Below, in pieces: positions 6,402 to 12,647 of a stretch of DNA of 12,647 bases; position 1 is the first letter of the stretch, and every line of letters begins with the position of its first letter. Location of the stretch: positions 1 to 12,647 of the forward strand of contig JBDNFP010000482.1 of the NCBI GenBank assembly GCA_041689775.1. Direction: 5' to 3'. Source of the stretch: JBDNFP01 sp041689775 (GTDB lineage: Bacteria > Bacteroidota > Bacteroidia > Cytophagales > Spirosomataceae). A program made the position numbers and the translations under genes. The notes under the pieces are model-generated. The model worked only from the letters and a program-made list of their open reading frames with translations. It ran no database searches and had not been told where the DNA came from.

Positions 6402-7388
6402 CTCAAAAGTCGTGGCATTCATGTATTTTTCGGGATCGCCTTCAAATTTTACTTTACAACCATCACAGCAGAAATAGACTTTCTCGTTTTTGTACTCAAT
6501 AACGTGTTTGGGATTGTTAATGTCTACCAGTACTCCGCAAACGGGATTAACGTAAAACTTGGGCTGTTCGGCCGCCGCTCCGGGATTCTTGAACCTTGTA
6601 AATCCGGTGGATTGTAGTTTGTTTCGGACCTGTATGATTTCGGCGAGTATACTAACGGCGACTTCTTCGGGTGTCTTGGCCTCAATATTAATTCCGGCCG
6701 GAGAGTGGATAGTGTTGATTATTTTCTTATCTAATCCAAGCGCGATCAGGTTTTCAAATACCTTAGATTTCTTTTTGGGACTAGCCACAAAGCCTTTGTA
6801 AAAAGCAGGTTGCTGTATCAACTGATCCAATGCTTCTTCGTCATTTTCTCCCTGAGTACACACAACAATGGCTGATTGCTCGGCTATCTTGACACCTTTA
6901 AGGTTCATTTGAGTAATCAACTCATCTACTTTTTCGAAGGTATCTGGTTTGGCGTCGGGTGCTACTGCTGTTACCCGGTAGCCGGTAGCTTTGGCGATTT
7001 TTACCAGTGCTTTGGCAATGGATGTTTTTCCAATCACCACGAGATGAGGAGAAGGTAAGATGGGGTCCACAAAAATTTCAACGATCCCGTCACTCATGCA
7101 CGTCATTTTATATTCGGTAACCTGCTGCTCTATTTCGGCTGATACTTCGCGTCCTACCTTCACAAATCGTGACTTACCGGTTCGCAGAGCGTCTTCGGCT
7201 TCTTTCAAAACGATGCCTTTGACGCATCCGCCCCCAATCCAACCGGTGATTTCGCCGTGTCTGTCGATTATGGCTTTATCGCCGCTTTTGCCAGAGCTGG
7301 GGATTTCTCTTCGGATCACCGTCGCCGTTACAAACGCCTCATTCCGTTTTCGTAGTAATTCGAGCTTTTTAAAATAATCGTCAAACAT
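6393..7388 (-). CDS. XdhC/CoxF-like molybdoenzyme maturation protein with C-terminal YHS domain
   Basis: A 331-residue accessory protein. Residues 15-60 carry the XdhC/CoxI N-terminal pattern (TATVIRREIPSSGKSGDKAI, then GWIGGGCV with Cys55) and Cys97 in KMTCMSDGIVEIFVDP. Residues 113-250 form the Rossmann-like XdhC_C domain (PHLVVIGKTSIAKALVKIA). Residues of about 278-325 are a YHS metal-binding domain: NPVCGVLVD with Cys284, and YFCCDGCKVKF with Cys307, Cys308 and Cys311, then GDPEKY. XdhC binds molybdenum cofactor and aids its sulfuration and insertion into xanthine dehydrogenase-family enzymes; CoxF/CoxI homologs serve CO dehydrogenase. YHS domains occur in heavy-metal and copper handling proteins. 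The start overlaps the coxE end by 8 nt, so translation is likely coupled. A copper-related role of the added domain is my inference. Confidence 0.85.
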   Translation of the reverse strand: MFDDYFKKLELLRKRNEAFVTATVIRREIPSSGKSGDKAIIDRHGEITGWIGGGCVKGIVLKEAEDALRTGKSRFVKVGREVSAEIEQQVTEYKMTCMSDGIVEIFVDPILPSPHLVVIGKTSIAKALVKIAKATGYRVTAVAPDAKPDTFEKVDELITQMNLKGVKIAEQSAIVVCTQGENDEEALDQLIQQPAFYKGFVASPKKKSKVFENLIALGLDKKIINTIHSPAGINIEAKTPEEVAVSILAEIIQVRNKLQSTGFTRFKNPGAAAEQPKFYVNPVCGVLVDINNPKHVIEYKNEKVYFCCDGCKVKFEGDPEKYMNATTFEGH

Positions 7389-8520
7389 TAGATAGTATAG
7401 TTTCTAGTTCTAAGAGGCTATTGAGATTATGCGCAGAGCGAAAATCATCAACCGAGGGGAGGGCTGCGCTCATTCCTCTTTGGATAGGTTCGTAGTTTTT
7501 CATGCCCTTCAAGGGGTTCAGCCACACGACTCGCTTGGTTATAAGCTGAATCTTTTGAAGGGTTTTACCGAGTAGTTTAGGATCCCCGGTATCTAACCCA
7601 TCACTCAGGATGACAAAAGTAGGAGAGCCATTCAAAATTCTTTTTCCGTACTTTTCATAAAACTCATCCAGGCAGCCTCCTATTTTAGTACCACTACTCC
7701 AATTGTCTACCTGTTGTGATAGTATCTCGGTAGCATAGTCGAGCTGATTATATGTTAGAATTTCGCTTATACGAATCAATTTGGTACTGAAAATAAAAGC
7801 TTCCAACTGACGAAAATTCTGACGTAAGGCAAACACAAATCGCAGGAGGAAAAAGCTGTATTTATCCATCGAGCCGCTCACATCCAACAGCATAATGAGT
7901 CGTTGTTTTTTGGGTTTTTGGGCACGGTAAAATAGGTTTATTGGTTCACCCCCAGAGCTAACACTGCGACGGATTGTTTTTCGAAGGTTGATGCGGCCTT
8001 TATGCTGACTTTCTTTCATTCTGCGTCGCATTCGTAAAGCCATTTCCTGAAATAACTGATCCGCAATTCTTTCCAGTAGTCGGGAGTCTACATCATTTAG
8101 TTTGGAAAAATCCGTTTTGCGCAATCGTTGCGTTTCATTGGATCCCGAAACACTTTTACCTTCTTCTTTATTATCTTCGTCTTTTCCTTCTCCCAGCATT
8201 ACCAGAGAGCCGACTTTCTTCTTTCTCTTCCGGGTACTCTGAATCGTAGTCTTACTTTTGCTATTGAGATCTATCGGGTTGGTTTCCCAATACAGTTCAA
8301 ATAGTTTTTCGTAGATGGCGCCCTCTTCGGGAGAATTACAAAAAAGAGGTTTAAGAGCATATTTGAAGGTAGAGCGACGGCCGCAATTGATTTTGCTCAA
8401 AGCGTCAAGTGCATCTTCGGTTTCGCCGATACCAATGCTCATACCGTGGCTTCTGGCAAATTGAGAAAATGCCACCACTGACTCGGTAATACTGGTACTG
8501 GAAAATGCCTGAATTTTCAT
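7381..8520 (-). CDS. coxE: CoxE-type VWA-domain protein (CO dehydrogenase maturation)
   Basis: A 379-residue protein with a C-terminal von Willebrand A domain. Its MIDAS is intact: DVSGSMDKYS (Asp213, Ser215, Ser217), Thr278 in SSGTKIGG, and Asp307 in ILSDGLDTGD. The N-terminal half is helical; about 85-135 is a charged, low-complexity linker (RKRKKK, GKDEDNKEEG) and 145-185 is rich in arginine. CoxE works with the MoxR ATPase CoxD in maturing the [CuSMoO2] centre of CO dehydrogenase; this is known for the carboxydotroph system and inferred here from family and position. It overlaps coxD by 4 nt (ATGA) and the XdhC-like gene by 8 nt, which fits translational coupling. All MIDAS residues are present and there are no lesions. 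Confidence 0.88.
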   Translation of the reverse strand: MKIQAFSSTSITESVVAFSQFARSHGMSIGIGETEDALDALSKINCGRRSTFKYALKPLFCNSPEEGAIYEKLFELYWETNPIDLNSKSKTTIQSTRKRKKKVGSLVMLGEGKDEDNKEEGKSVSGSNETQRLRKTDFSKLNDVDSRLLERIADQLFQEMALRMRRRMKESQHKGRINLRKTIRRSVSSGGEPINLFYRAQKPKKQRLIMLLDVSGSMDKYSFFLLRFVFALRQNFRQLEAFIFSTKLIRISEILTYNQLDYATEILSQQVDNWSSGTKIGGCLDEFYEKYGKRILNGSPTFVILSDGLDTGDPKLLGKTLQKIQLITKRVVWLNPLKGMKNYEPIQRGMSAALPSVDDFRSAHNLNSLLELETILSNV

Positions 8521-9458
8521 GCTTTTGTTTTACTGTTCAGACTTTCGACGTCTTCTAACTTCATTCTTTCAATATCATCAGTAGTTTTCAGAACCGATCC
8601 AAGTGTTCTTTTGAATGCTTGCGCGTTTACTTCCCGGTAGCCGAGTGCCATCAATGATTCTGCCCAATCCACGGTTTCGGATACCCCGGGCGTTTTTAAT
8701 AGTTTTAGTTTCCGAAAGTTTTGAACGCAGTTAACTACTTGATGCAAGAGTTTTTCTTCAATATTCGGGAGTTTCTTTCGGATGATGCTGAGTTCCTTTT
8801 CCAAATCCGGATAATCGATCCATTGGTACAGGCAACGACGTTTGAGCGCATCGCTCAACTCCCGGGTACGGTTGGAAGTAAGGATCACAAAAGGCCGATG
8901 AATGGCCTTAATGGTACCCATTTCAGGAATAGAAATTTGGAAAGTAGAAAGTAATTCTAACAGGAATGCTTCAAACTCCTCATCCGATCGGTCAATCTCA
9001 TCAATGAGTAATACCGGAGGGAAGTCAGGTTCGGTGATTGACTGTAAAAGGGGCCGTTTCAACAGATAGTCTTCACCGAAGATGTCGTGTTCTTTTTGCT
9101 TAATCGACAGGTCGCTGTTTTCAAAAAGCTTTATACCCAATAGTTGTTTTTGGTAGTTCCACTCGTAAACGGCGGTGTTAATATCCAGTCCTTCGTAGCA
9201 TTGTAGGCGAATAAGCTTGGTTTGCAGGAGTTTAGCAAGTACCACTGCGAGTTCAGTTTTACCGATTCCGGGCGGGCCCTCCAACAACATAGGCTTTCCT
9301 AGTCTGATCAGAAGAAAAAGGGCAGTAGCCAATTCTTCATCTGCCAGATAATTATGCTGTTCCAGCGCTTTGATAATTGTTTCCGTGTCAATTAGTGTTC
9401 TCTGATCAGCGTCAAATTTTCTACTTCTTGAACTGGTGTTTTTTTCTAATTCCGACAC
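8517..9458 (-). CDS. coxD: CoxD-type MoxR AAA+ ATPase
   Basis: A 313-residue AAA+ ATPase of the MoxR family. Walker A is GPPGIGKT (61-68), Walker B LLIDEID (150-156), sensor 1 is the Asn of ILTSNRTREL (Asn196), and the arginine-finger region is DALKRRCLYQW (203-213). The downstream lid segment runs to about residue 300. CoxD is an ATP-dependent chaperone-like factor that helps insert sulfur, and with CoxE copper, into the apo molybdenum site of CO dehydrogenase. It follows coxG after a 2-nt gap and overlaps coxE by 4 nt. The pairing of a MoxR ATPase with a VWA protein is a general family rule and, next to coxL, supports coxD rather than another MoxR subgroup. Confidence 0.9.
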   Translation of the reverse strand: MSELEKNTSSRSRKFDADQRTLIDTETIIKALEQHNYLADEELATALFLLIRLGKPMLLEGPPGIGKTELAVVLAKLLQTKLIRLQCYEGLDINTAVYEWNYQKQLLGIKLFENSDLSIKQKEHDIFGEDYLLKRPLLQSITEPDFPPVLLIDEIDRSDEEFEAFLLELLSTFQISIPEMGTIKAIHRPFVILTSNRTRELSDALKRRCLYQWIDYPDLEKELSIIRKKLPNIEEKLLHQVVNCVQNFRKLKLLKTPGVSETVDWAESLMALGYREVNAQAFKRTLGSVLKTTDDIERMKLEDVESLNSKTKA

Positions 9459-9460
9459 GT

Positions 9461-9997
9461 TTACGATTTTTTGCTACCAAACATTCCTTTTACCACGCTA
9501 CTCATCATTGATCCGGCACTCAGGCTATTGCCTACATCCTCTTTGCCATCGAGCTGATCTTTGAAATTCTGGACAAACTGGTCAAATACGCTGTTGGATA
9601 CGTCGGTAATAAGGCGAGAGCCAAACTGAGCTAACATACCGGTGATAGATATATCCATGGTAACGTTTACGTTGGTAGAACCAGGAGAGGGCTCAGTAAG
9701 CGTACCCGTCATAACCATCTCCGCATTACCCTTGCCTTTCTCGTCCACACCCATACCTTTTAAGGCCATTTTTTTAGTAGTGACATCGCGTTCTGTAAAG
9801 GTGATCAGGCCGTCGTATCCTGCTTTTACTGGACCAAATTTCAGCGCAACTTTTCCTTTAAAGTTGTCTTCATCTACCTGTTCGGTAAGGCTTGCGCCAG
9901 GTACACAATTGACGATTTGTGTTGGTACCGTCAGGTTATTCCATACAACATCAATCGGATGCTCTACGGTAAAATCTTTGTTGATTGAAGTAGTCAT
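9461..9997 (-). CDS. coxG: CoxG-type SRPBCC protein
   Basis: A 178-residue START-like (SRPBCC/CoxG) protein. It shows the family pattern FTVEHPIDVVWNNL at 9-22, CVPGASLTE at 31-39, and FKGKVALKFGPVKAGYDG at 46-63, then strand-rich sequence to about residue 150. The tail (161-178, AGSMMSSVVKGMFGSKKS) can form a short amphipathic helix ending in basic residues, as expected for the membrane-binding tail of CoxG. CoxG links CO dehydrogenase to the membrane and, as reported for the mycobacterial homolog, carries menaquinone to it. The gene lies 82 nt after coxL and 2 nt before coxD. Similar proteins also occur beside other xanthine dehydrogenase-family enzymes, but the form I CoxL neighbour supports this name. 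Confidence 0.88.
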   Translation of the reverse strand: MTTSINKDFTVEHPIDVVWNNLTVPTQIVNCVPGASLTEQVDEDNFKGKVALKFGPVKAGYDGLITFTERDVTTKKMALKGMGVDEKGKGNAEMVMTGTLTEPSPGSTNVNVTMDISITGMLAQFGSRLITDVSNSVFDQFVQNFKDQLDGKEDVGNSLSAGSMMSSVVKGMFGSKKS

Positions 9998-10026
9998 GTT
10001 GTTTTGAGGGGTTAAAAGGTTTTGAA

Positions 10027-10068
10027 ATAATACCCAGTCTTCAATAAGAGCGGAAAACTGGGTATTAT
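10027..10068 (-). promoter_or_regulatory. Perfect 12-bp hairpin between coxL and coxG
   Basis: ATAATACCCAGT (10027-10038) is the exact reverse complement of ACTGGGTATTAT (10057-10068), with an 18-nt loop. It is the only sizeable gap within the otherwise tightly packed cox genes. On the minus strand it lies 11 nt after the coxL stop and ends about 30 nt before the coxG start, and the flank after it is only moderately T-rich. It may be a partial terminator or an mRNA-processing or stabilising element that keeps structural coxL mRNA more abundant than the maturation genes. The function is inferred. Confidence 0.5.
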
Positions 10069-10079
10069 GTATTCAATTT

Positions 10080-12446
10080 CTACACTACTCCTTTTTCGCG
10101 AAGAGCTTTCCACACCTTAAATGGGGTAATGGGAATCTCCATGTGGGTAATACCGTAGGGCGAAAGCGCATCAACAATGGCATTGGCAATGGCTGGTGGT
10201 GCTCCTACTGTCGGCGACTCACCCACTCCTTTTGCCCCGATAGGGTGGTGGGGCGATGGCGTAATGGTGTGGCCCGTTTCCCAATTGGGAGATTCTACGG
10301 CGGTAGGTACCAGATAGTCCATCAAAGTACCATTTAGAATGTTACCGGCTTCGTCGTAGATCAACTCTTCATACATTGCCGGAGCAAGTCCCTGGGTAAG
10401 TCCACCGTGGACCTGTCCTTGCACAATCATCGGGTTAATAATATTACCGCAGTCGTCAATCGCCACAAAGCGTTTGATATCAATGGCTCCGGTTTCTTTA
10501 TCAATTTCTACTACGCAGATATAAGCTCCCGACGGGAACGTTAGGTTCGGTGGATCGTAGTAGTGTGACGTTTCAAAACCAGGTTCCATCCCCGCGGGGA
10601 AGTTGGTGTAGGCCGCAAAAACGATTTCCTGAATTGTTTTTGCTTTCTCTGGGGCACCTTTAACGAAAAACTTACCAGGCTCCCATTCCAAATCTTCCTC
10701 GCTTACTTCCAGCAGGTAGGCGGCAATTTTTTTAGCCTTGTCGCGTAGCTTACGGGCGGCAATTGCGGCGGCGGCACCGGCGGTAGGGGTACTCCTACTG
10801 GCGTAGGTACCAAGTCCATAAGGCGCGGTATCGGTGTCACCTTCTTCGATTTCAATGTGCTCAGCCGGAATACCCAGTTCTTCGGCTATGATCTGCGCAT
10901 AGGTAGTTTCGTGACCTTGTCCCTGCGACTTGGTTCCAAAACGTGCAATAGCTTTGCCGGTAGGGTGTACCCTGATTTCGGCACTATCAAACATCTTAAT
11001 GCCCAGGATATCAAAGTCTTTGGATGGACCTGCCCCCACAATTTCAGTAAATGTAGATAGACCGATGCCCATCAATTTACCTTCTTTACGCTTTTCTGCC
11101 TGCTCTTTACGTAGGCCGTAGTAGTCAACGGTATCCATCGCAAGTTGTAATCCAGCGTGGTAGTCTCCGCTATCATAGATCCAGCCGGTAGGAGAGTGCC
11201 ACGGAAAATCCTCCTTCTTAATGAAGTTCTGCATCCGCAATTCGGCCGGGTCTTTCTTGATTTCAAAAGCATAGCGGTCGGTGATACGTTCGATGGCGTG
11301 AACGGCCTCCGTAACCCGGAACGAACAACGATACGCTACTCCTCCCGGAGGCTTGTTGGTGTATACCGCATCGGCCTCCATGTAAGAAGTATCGTAGTCA
11401 TAAGATCCCGTTCCGATGGAGAACATACCCGTAGGAAACTTGGATGGGTTCGCACTGGCATCCGTGTAGCCATGGTCGGCCAAAATCTTAAAGCGAGTAG
11501 CGAGGATCTTTCCGTCCTTAGTACCTGCCATTTCTGCGGTAATATGGTAGTCACGGGCAAACGAATCAGCCTGTAAGTTTTCACTCCGGTCTTCGATCCA
11601 TTTTATCGGCTTACCGATTAGAAAGGAAGCCGCGATAGCAACCACATAGCCGGGGTAGACGGGTACTTTGCCACCAAAACCACCGCCAATATCCGGGGAA
11701 ATTACCCGAATTCGTTCTTCGGTAAGTCCAACATGGCCGGCTACCAGCGCAAAAACCGTTCGGATTGCGTGGGGGGCCTGCGTGGTCATATACATGGTAA
11801 GGTGGTTATTCACCTTATGGTAATCAGCGATACAGCCACAGGTTTCGATGGAGGCAACGTGAATTCTGGGGATGTGCATCTGTTCTTTTACTACGACATC
11901 CGCTTCTGCAAAAACTTTTTCAGTTTTTTCTTTATCGCCGGCTTCCCAGTGCCAGATGTGATTATCCTTTTTTCCAACCTTATCGGTCCGCAATACCGGG
12001 GCGGAGGCATCCATAGCTTTGTAAGGATCAATGACGGGCTTCATTACCTCGTAATCTACCCTTACTGCTTCCCGTCCGTCCCGGGCGGCGTAGCGGCTGG
12101 TGGCAATGATCGCACATACTTCCTGAGCCTGGTACATCACAGTGTCCGTTGGGAGTACCATTTGGGTATCCGACATCAATGTAGGCATCCAGTGCAGGTT
12201 ATACTTTTCTAGGTCCCGACCCGTGATAACGGCCAAAACCCCGGGTACTTTCATGGCCTCTTCTGAATTGATTTTTATAATTTTTGCGTAGGCATAGGGG
12301 CTACGGACAATGTCCATGTAGAGCATGCCTGGTAGTTTTATATCATCGACATAGTTTCCCTGTCCTTGTAAAAAACGGCCATCCTCCTTCCTTTTCATGG
12401 AGTGCCCCATGCCGCTAATTTCCTTCGATGTTTTACACTTATTCAT
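10080..12446 (-). CDS. coxL: CoxL, molybdopterin-binding catalytic subunit of form I aerobic CO dehydrogenase
   Basis: A 788-residue large subunit of the xanthine dehydrogenase family that oxidises CO to CO2 at a Mo-Cu centre. The decisive feature is AYRCSFR at 371-377, with the copper-binding cysteine at 374; this motif defines form I CoxL and is absent from form II-like enzymes. Other family motifs: TTQAPHAIR (221-229), PDIGGGFGGKVPVYPG (251-266), QGQGHETTYAQ (508-518), YGLGTYASRSTPTAG (543-557) and IGAKGVGESPTVGAPPA (736-752), where Glu743 is the likely active-site glutamate. The N-terminal domain begins with MGHSMKRKEDGRFLQGQGNY. Length is normal for the family and there are no lesions. 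No signal peptide is present, as expected for a cytoplasmic enzyme. The start lies 26 nt after the coxS stop. It needs CoxM (FAD) and CoxS (2Fe-2S) partners; only a coxS tail is visible here. Confidence 0.95.
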   Translation of the reverse strand: MNKCKTSKEISGMGHSMKRKEDGRFLQGQGNYVDDIKLPGMLYMDIVRSPYAYAKIIKINSEEAMKVPGVLAVITGRDLEKYNLHWMPTLMSDTQMVLPTDTVMYQAQEVCAIIATSRYAARDGREAVRVDYEVMKPVIDPYKAMDASAPVLRTDKVGKKDNHIWHWEAGDKEKTEKVFAEADVVVKEQMHIPRIHVASIETCGCIADYHKVNNHLTMYMTTQAPHAIRTVFALVAGHVGLTEERIRVISPDIGGGFGGKVPVYPGYVVAIAASFLIGKPIKWIEDRSENLQADSFARDYHITAEMAGTKDGKILATRFKILADHGYTDASANPSKFPTGMFSIGTGSYDYDTSYMEADAVYTNKPPGGVAYRCSFRVTEAVHAIERITDRYAFEIKKDPAELRMQNFIKKEDFPWHSPTGWIYDSGDYHAGLQLAMDTVDYYGLRKEQAEKRKEGKLMGIGLSTFTEIVGAGPSKDFDILGIKMFDSAEIRVHPTGKAIARFGTKSQGQGHETTYAQIIAEELGIPAEHIEIEEGDTDTAPYGLGTYASRSTPTAGAAAAIAARKLRDKAKKIAAYLLEVSEEDLEWEPGKFFVKGAPEKAKTIQEIVFAAYTNFPAGMEPGFETSHYYDPPNLTFPSGAYICVVEIDKETGAIDIKRFVAIDDCGNIINPMIVQGQVHGGLTQGLAPAMYEELIYDEAGNILNGTLMDYLVPTAVESPNWETGHTITPSPHHPIGAKGVGESPTVGAPPAIANAIVDALSPYGITHMEIPITPFKVWKALREKGVV

Positions 12447-12472
12447 TTGAATGAGTTTAGTAGGTTTAATTA

Positions 12473-12550
12473 TTATACGAACTGAGGCTCAGTTGAGGCA
12501 GGCTCAACTCCCCGGTTTTTGGCGCTGGCGTACTTCACGGCCTTTACAAT
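12473..12550 (-). pseudogene. coxS: coxS 3' remnant, interrupted by an insertion sequence
   Basis: The minus strand encodes IVKAVKYASAKNRGVEPAS followed by TEPQFV and TAA at 12475-12473, 26 nt before the coxL ATG. In CoxS the helix IVKAVxYA directly follows the second [2Fe-2S] motif CRCTGYxN. Here, in place of that motif, the frame runs into unrelated sequence (NFSFAKVL, then a stop) which belongs to the IS end starting near 12551. The position just upstream of coxL matches the usual S-L order. The 5' part of coxS presumably lies beyond the IS outside the window. The call rests on a short peptide plus its context. Confidence 0.7.
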
Positions 12551-12647
12551 TAGGACTTTCGCAAAACTGAAATTTTATTAACTTGTGGGATGAAAACAAC
12601 GCGCGAACTTTACTGCCAGTACCTTCTTTCGAGCCAAGTCAACTACA
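12551..12647 (+). mobile_element. Left end of an insertion sequence (partial)
   Basis: From about 12551 the sequence no longer fits coxS and starts with TAGGACTTTCGCAAAACTGA, which has the look of an IS terminal inverted repeat. A short A/T-rich leader and a transposase-like start at 12590 follow. The exact first base, the other end and any target duplication cannot be seen. The transposase is transcribed away from the cox genes. The IS family is not determined. Confidence 0.6.
12590..12647 (+). CDS. Transposase N-terminus (partial, runs off the window)
   Basis: ATG at 12590 opens a frame that reads MKTTRELYCQYLLSSQVNY to the window edge. The pattern ELYxQYLLSSxxNYT resembles the N-terminus of DDE transposases of the IS4-like superfamily, in which a helical domain precedes the catalytic core; no catalytic residues are visible in these 19 codons. 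The start lies about 40 nt inside the IS end, a usual distance. A weak GTGGG sits directly before the ATG. The family call is tentative; that it is a transposase rests on this pattern plus its position beside an interrupted gene. Confidence 0.55.
   Translation, partial: MKTTRELYCQYLLSSQVNY

Noticed and set aside
10857..12212. Several long open frames on the plus strand opposite coxL
   Set aside because: They mirror the codon structure of coxL, show no family motifs, and lie wholly inside a certain gene.
1..12647. tRNA, rRNA, CRISPR array or riboswitch
   Set aside because: I found no cloverleaf-like segment, no regularly spaced direct repeats and no recognisable aptamer motif on either strand.

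Overview
The window reads as a chromosomal segment of a Bacteroidota bacterium, probably of the Cytophagales type. The reasons are the protein families present, the moderate GC content, the near absence of Shine-Dalgarno sequences before starts, and a candidate TTG-N19-TAnnTTTR promoter. The taxon is an inference from gene content; no marker gene is present.

The best preserved part is a minus-strand cluster at about 6.4-12.55 kb for an aerobic molybdenum-copper carbon monoxide dehydrogenase. In transcription order it holds the last 25 codons of coxS, then coxL, coxG, coxD (MoxR-type AAA+ ATPase), coxE (VWA protein) and an XdhC/CoxF-like protein with a C-terminal YHS domain. CoxL carries AYRCSFR, the active-site signature of form I CO dehydrogenases. 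The genes are tightly packed: 26 nt between coxS and coxL, 82 nt with a hairpin between coxL and coxG, then a 2-nt gap and overlaps of 4 and 8 nt. A terminator overlaps the last stop codon. At the right edge coxS is cut off at about 12,551 by the end of an insertion sequence, whose transposase starts at 12,590 on the plus strand.

The left half (1-6.4 kb) mixes intact and decayed genes. Intact are a short HPF/RaiA-type ribosome hibernation factor, a secreted M28 metallopeptidase with its own terminator, and a class V PLP enzyme resembling cysteine desulfurases. Broken are a plus-strand GMC oxidoreductase (5' truncation, one frameshift, one nonsense codon), a membrane-anchored TlpA-type thioredoxin (one nonsense codon, one frameshift), and at least one orphan C-terminal fragment at 5.82-6.0 kb. 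Both frameshifts are one-base losses in G/C homopolymers, so sequencing error must be excluded, but the nonsense codons and truncation are not of that type.

The most notable observations are the insertion sequence in coxS directly upstream of coxL, the YHS metal-binding domain fused to the XdhC-like accessory protein of a Mo-Cu enzyme, and the cluster of decayed genes beside an apparently intact maturation cassette.
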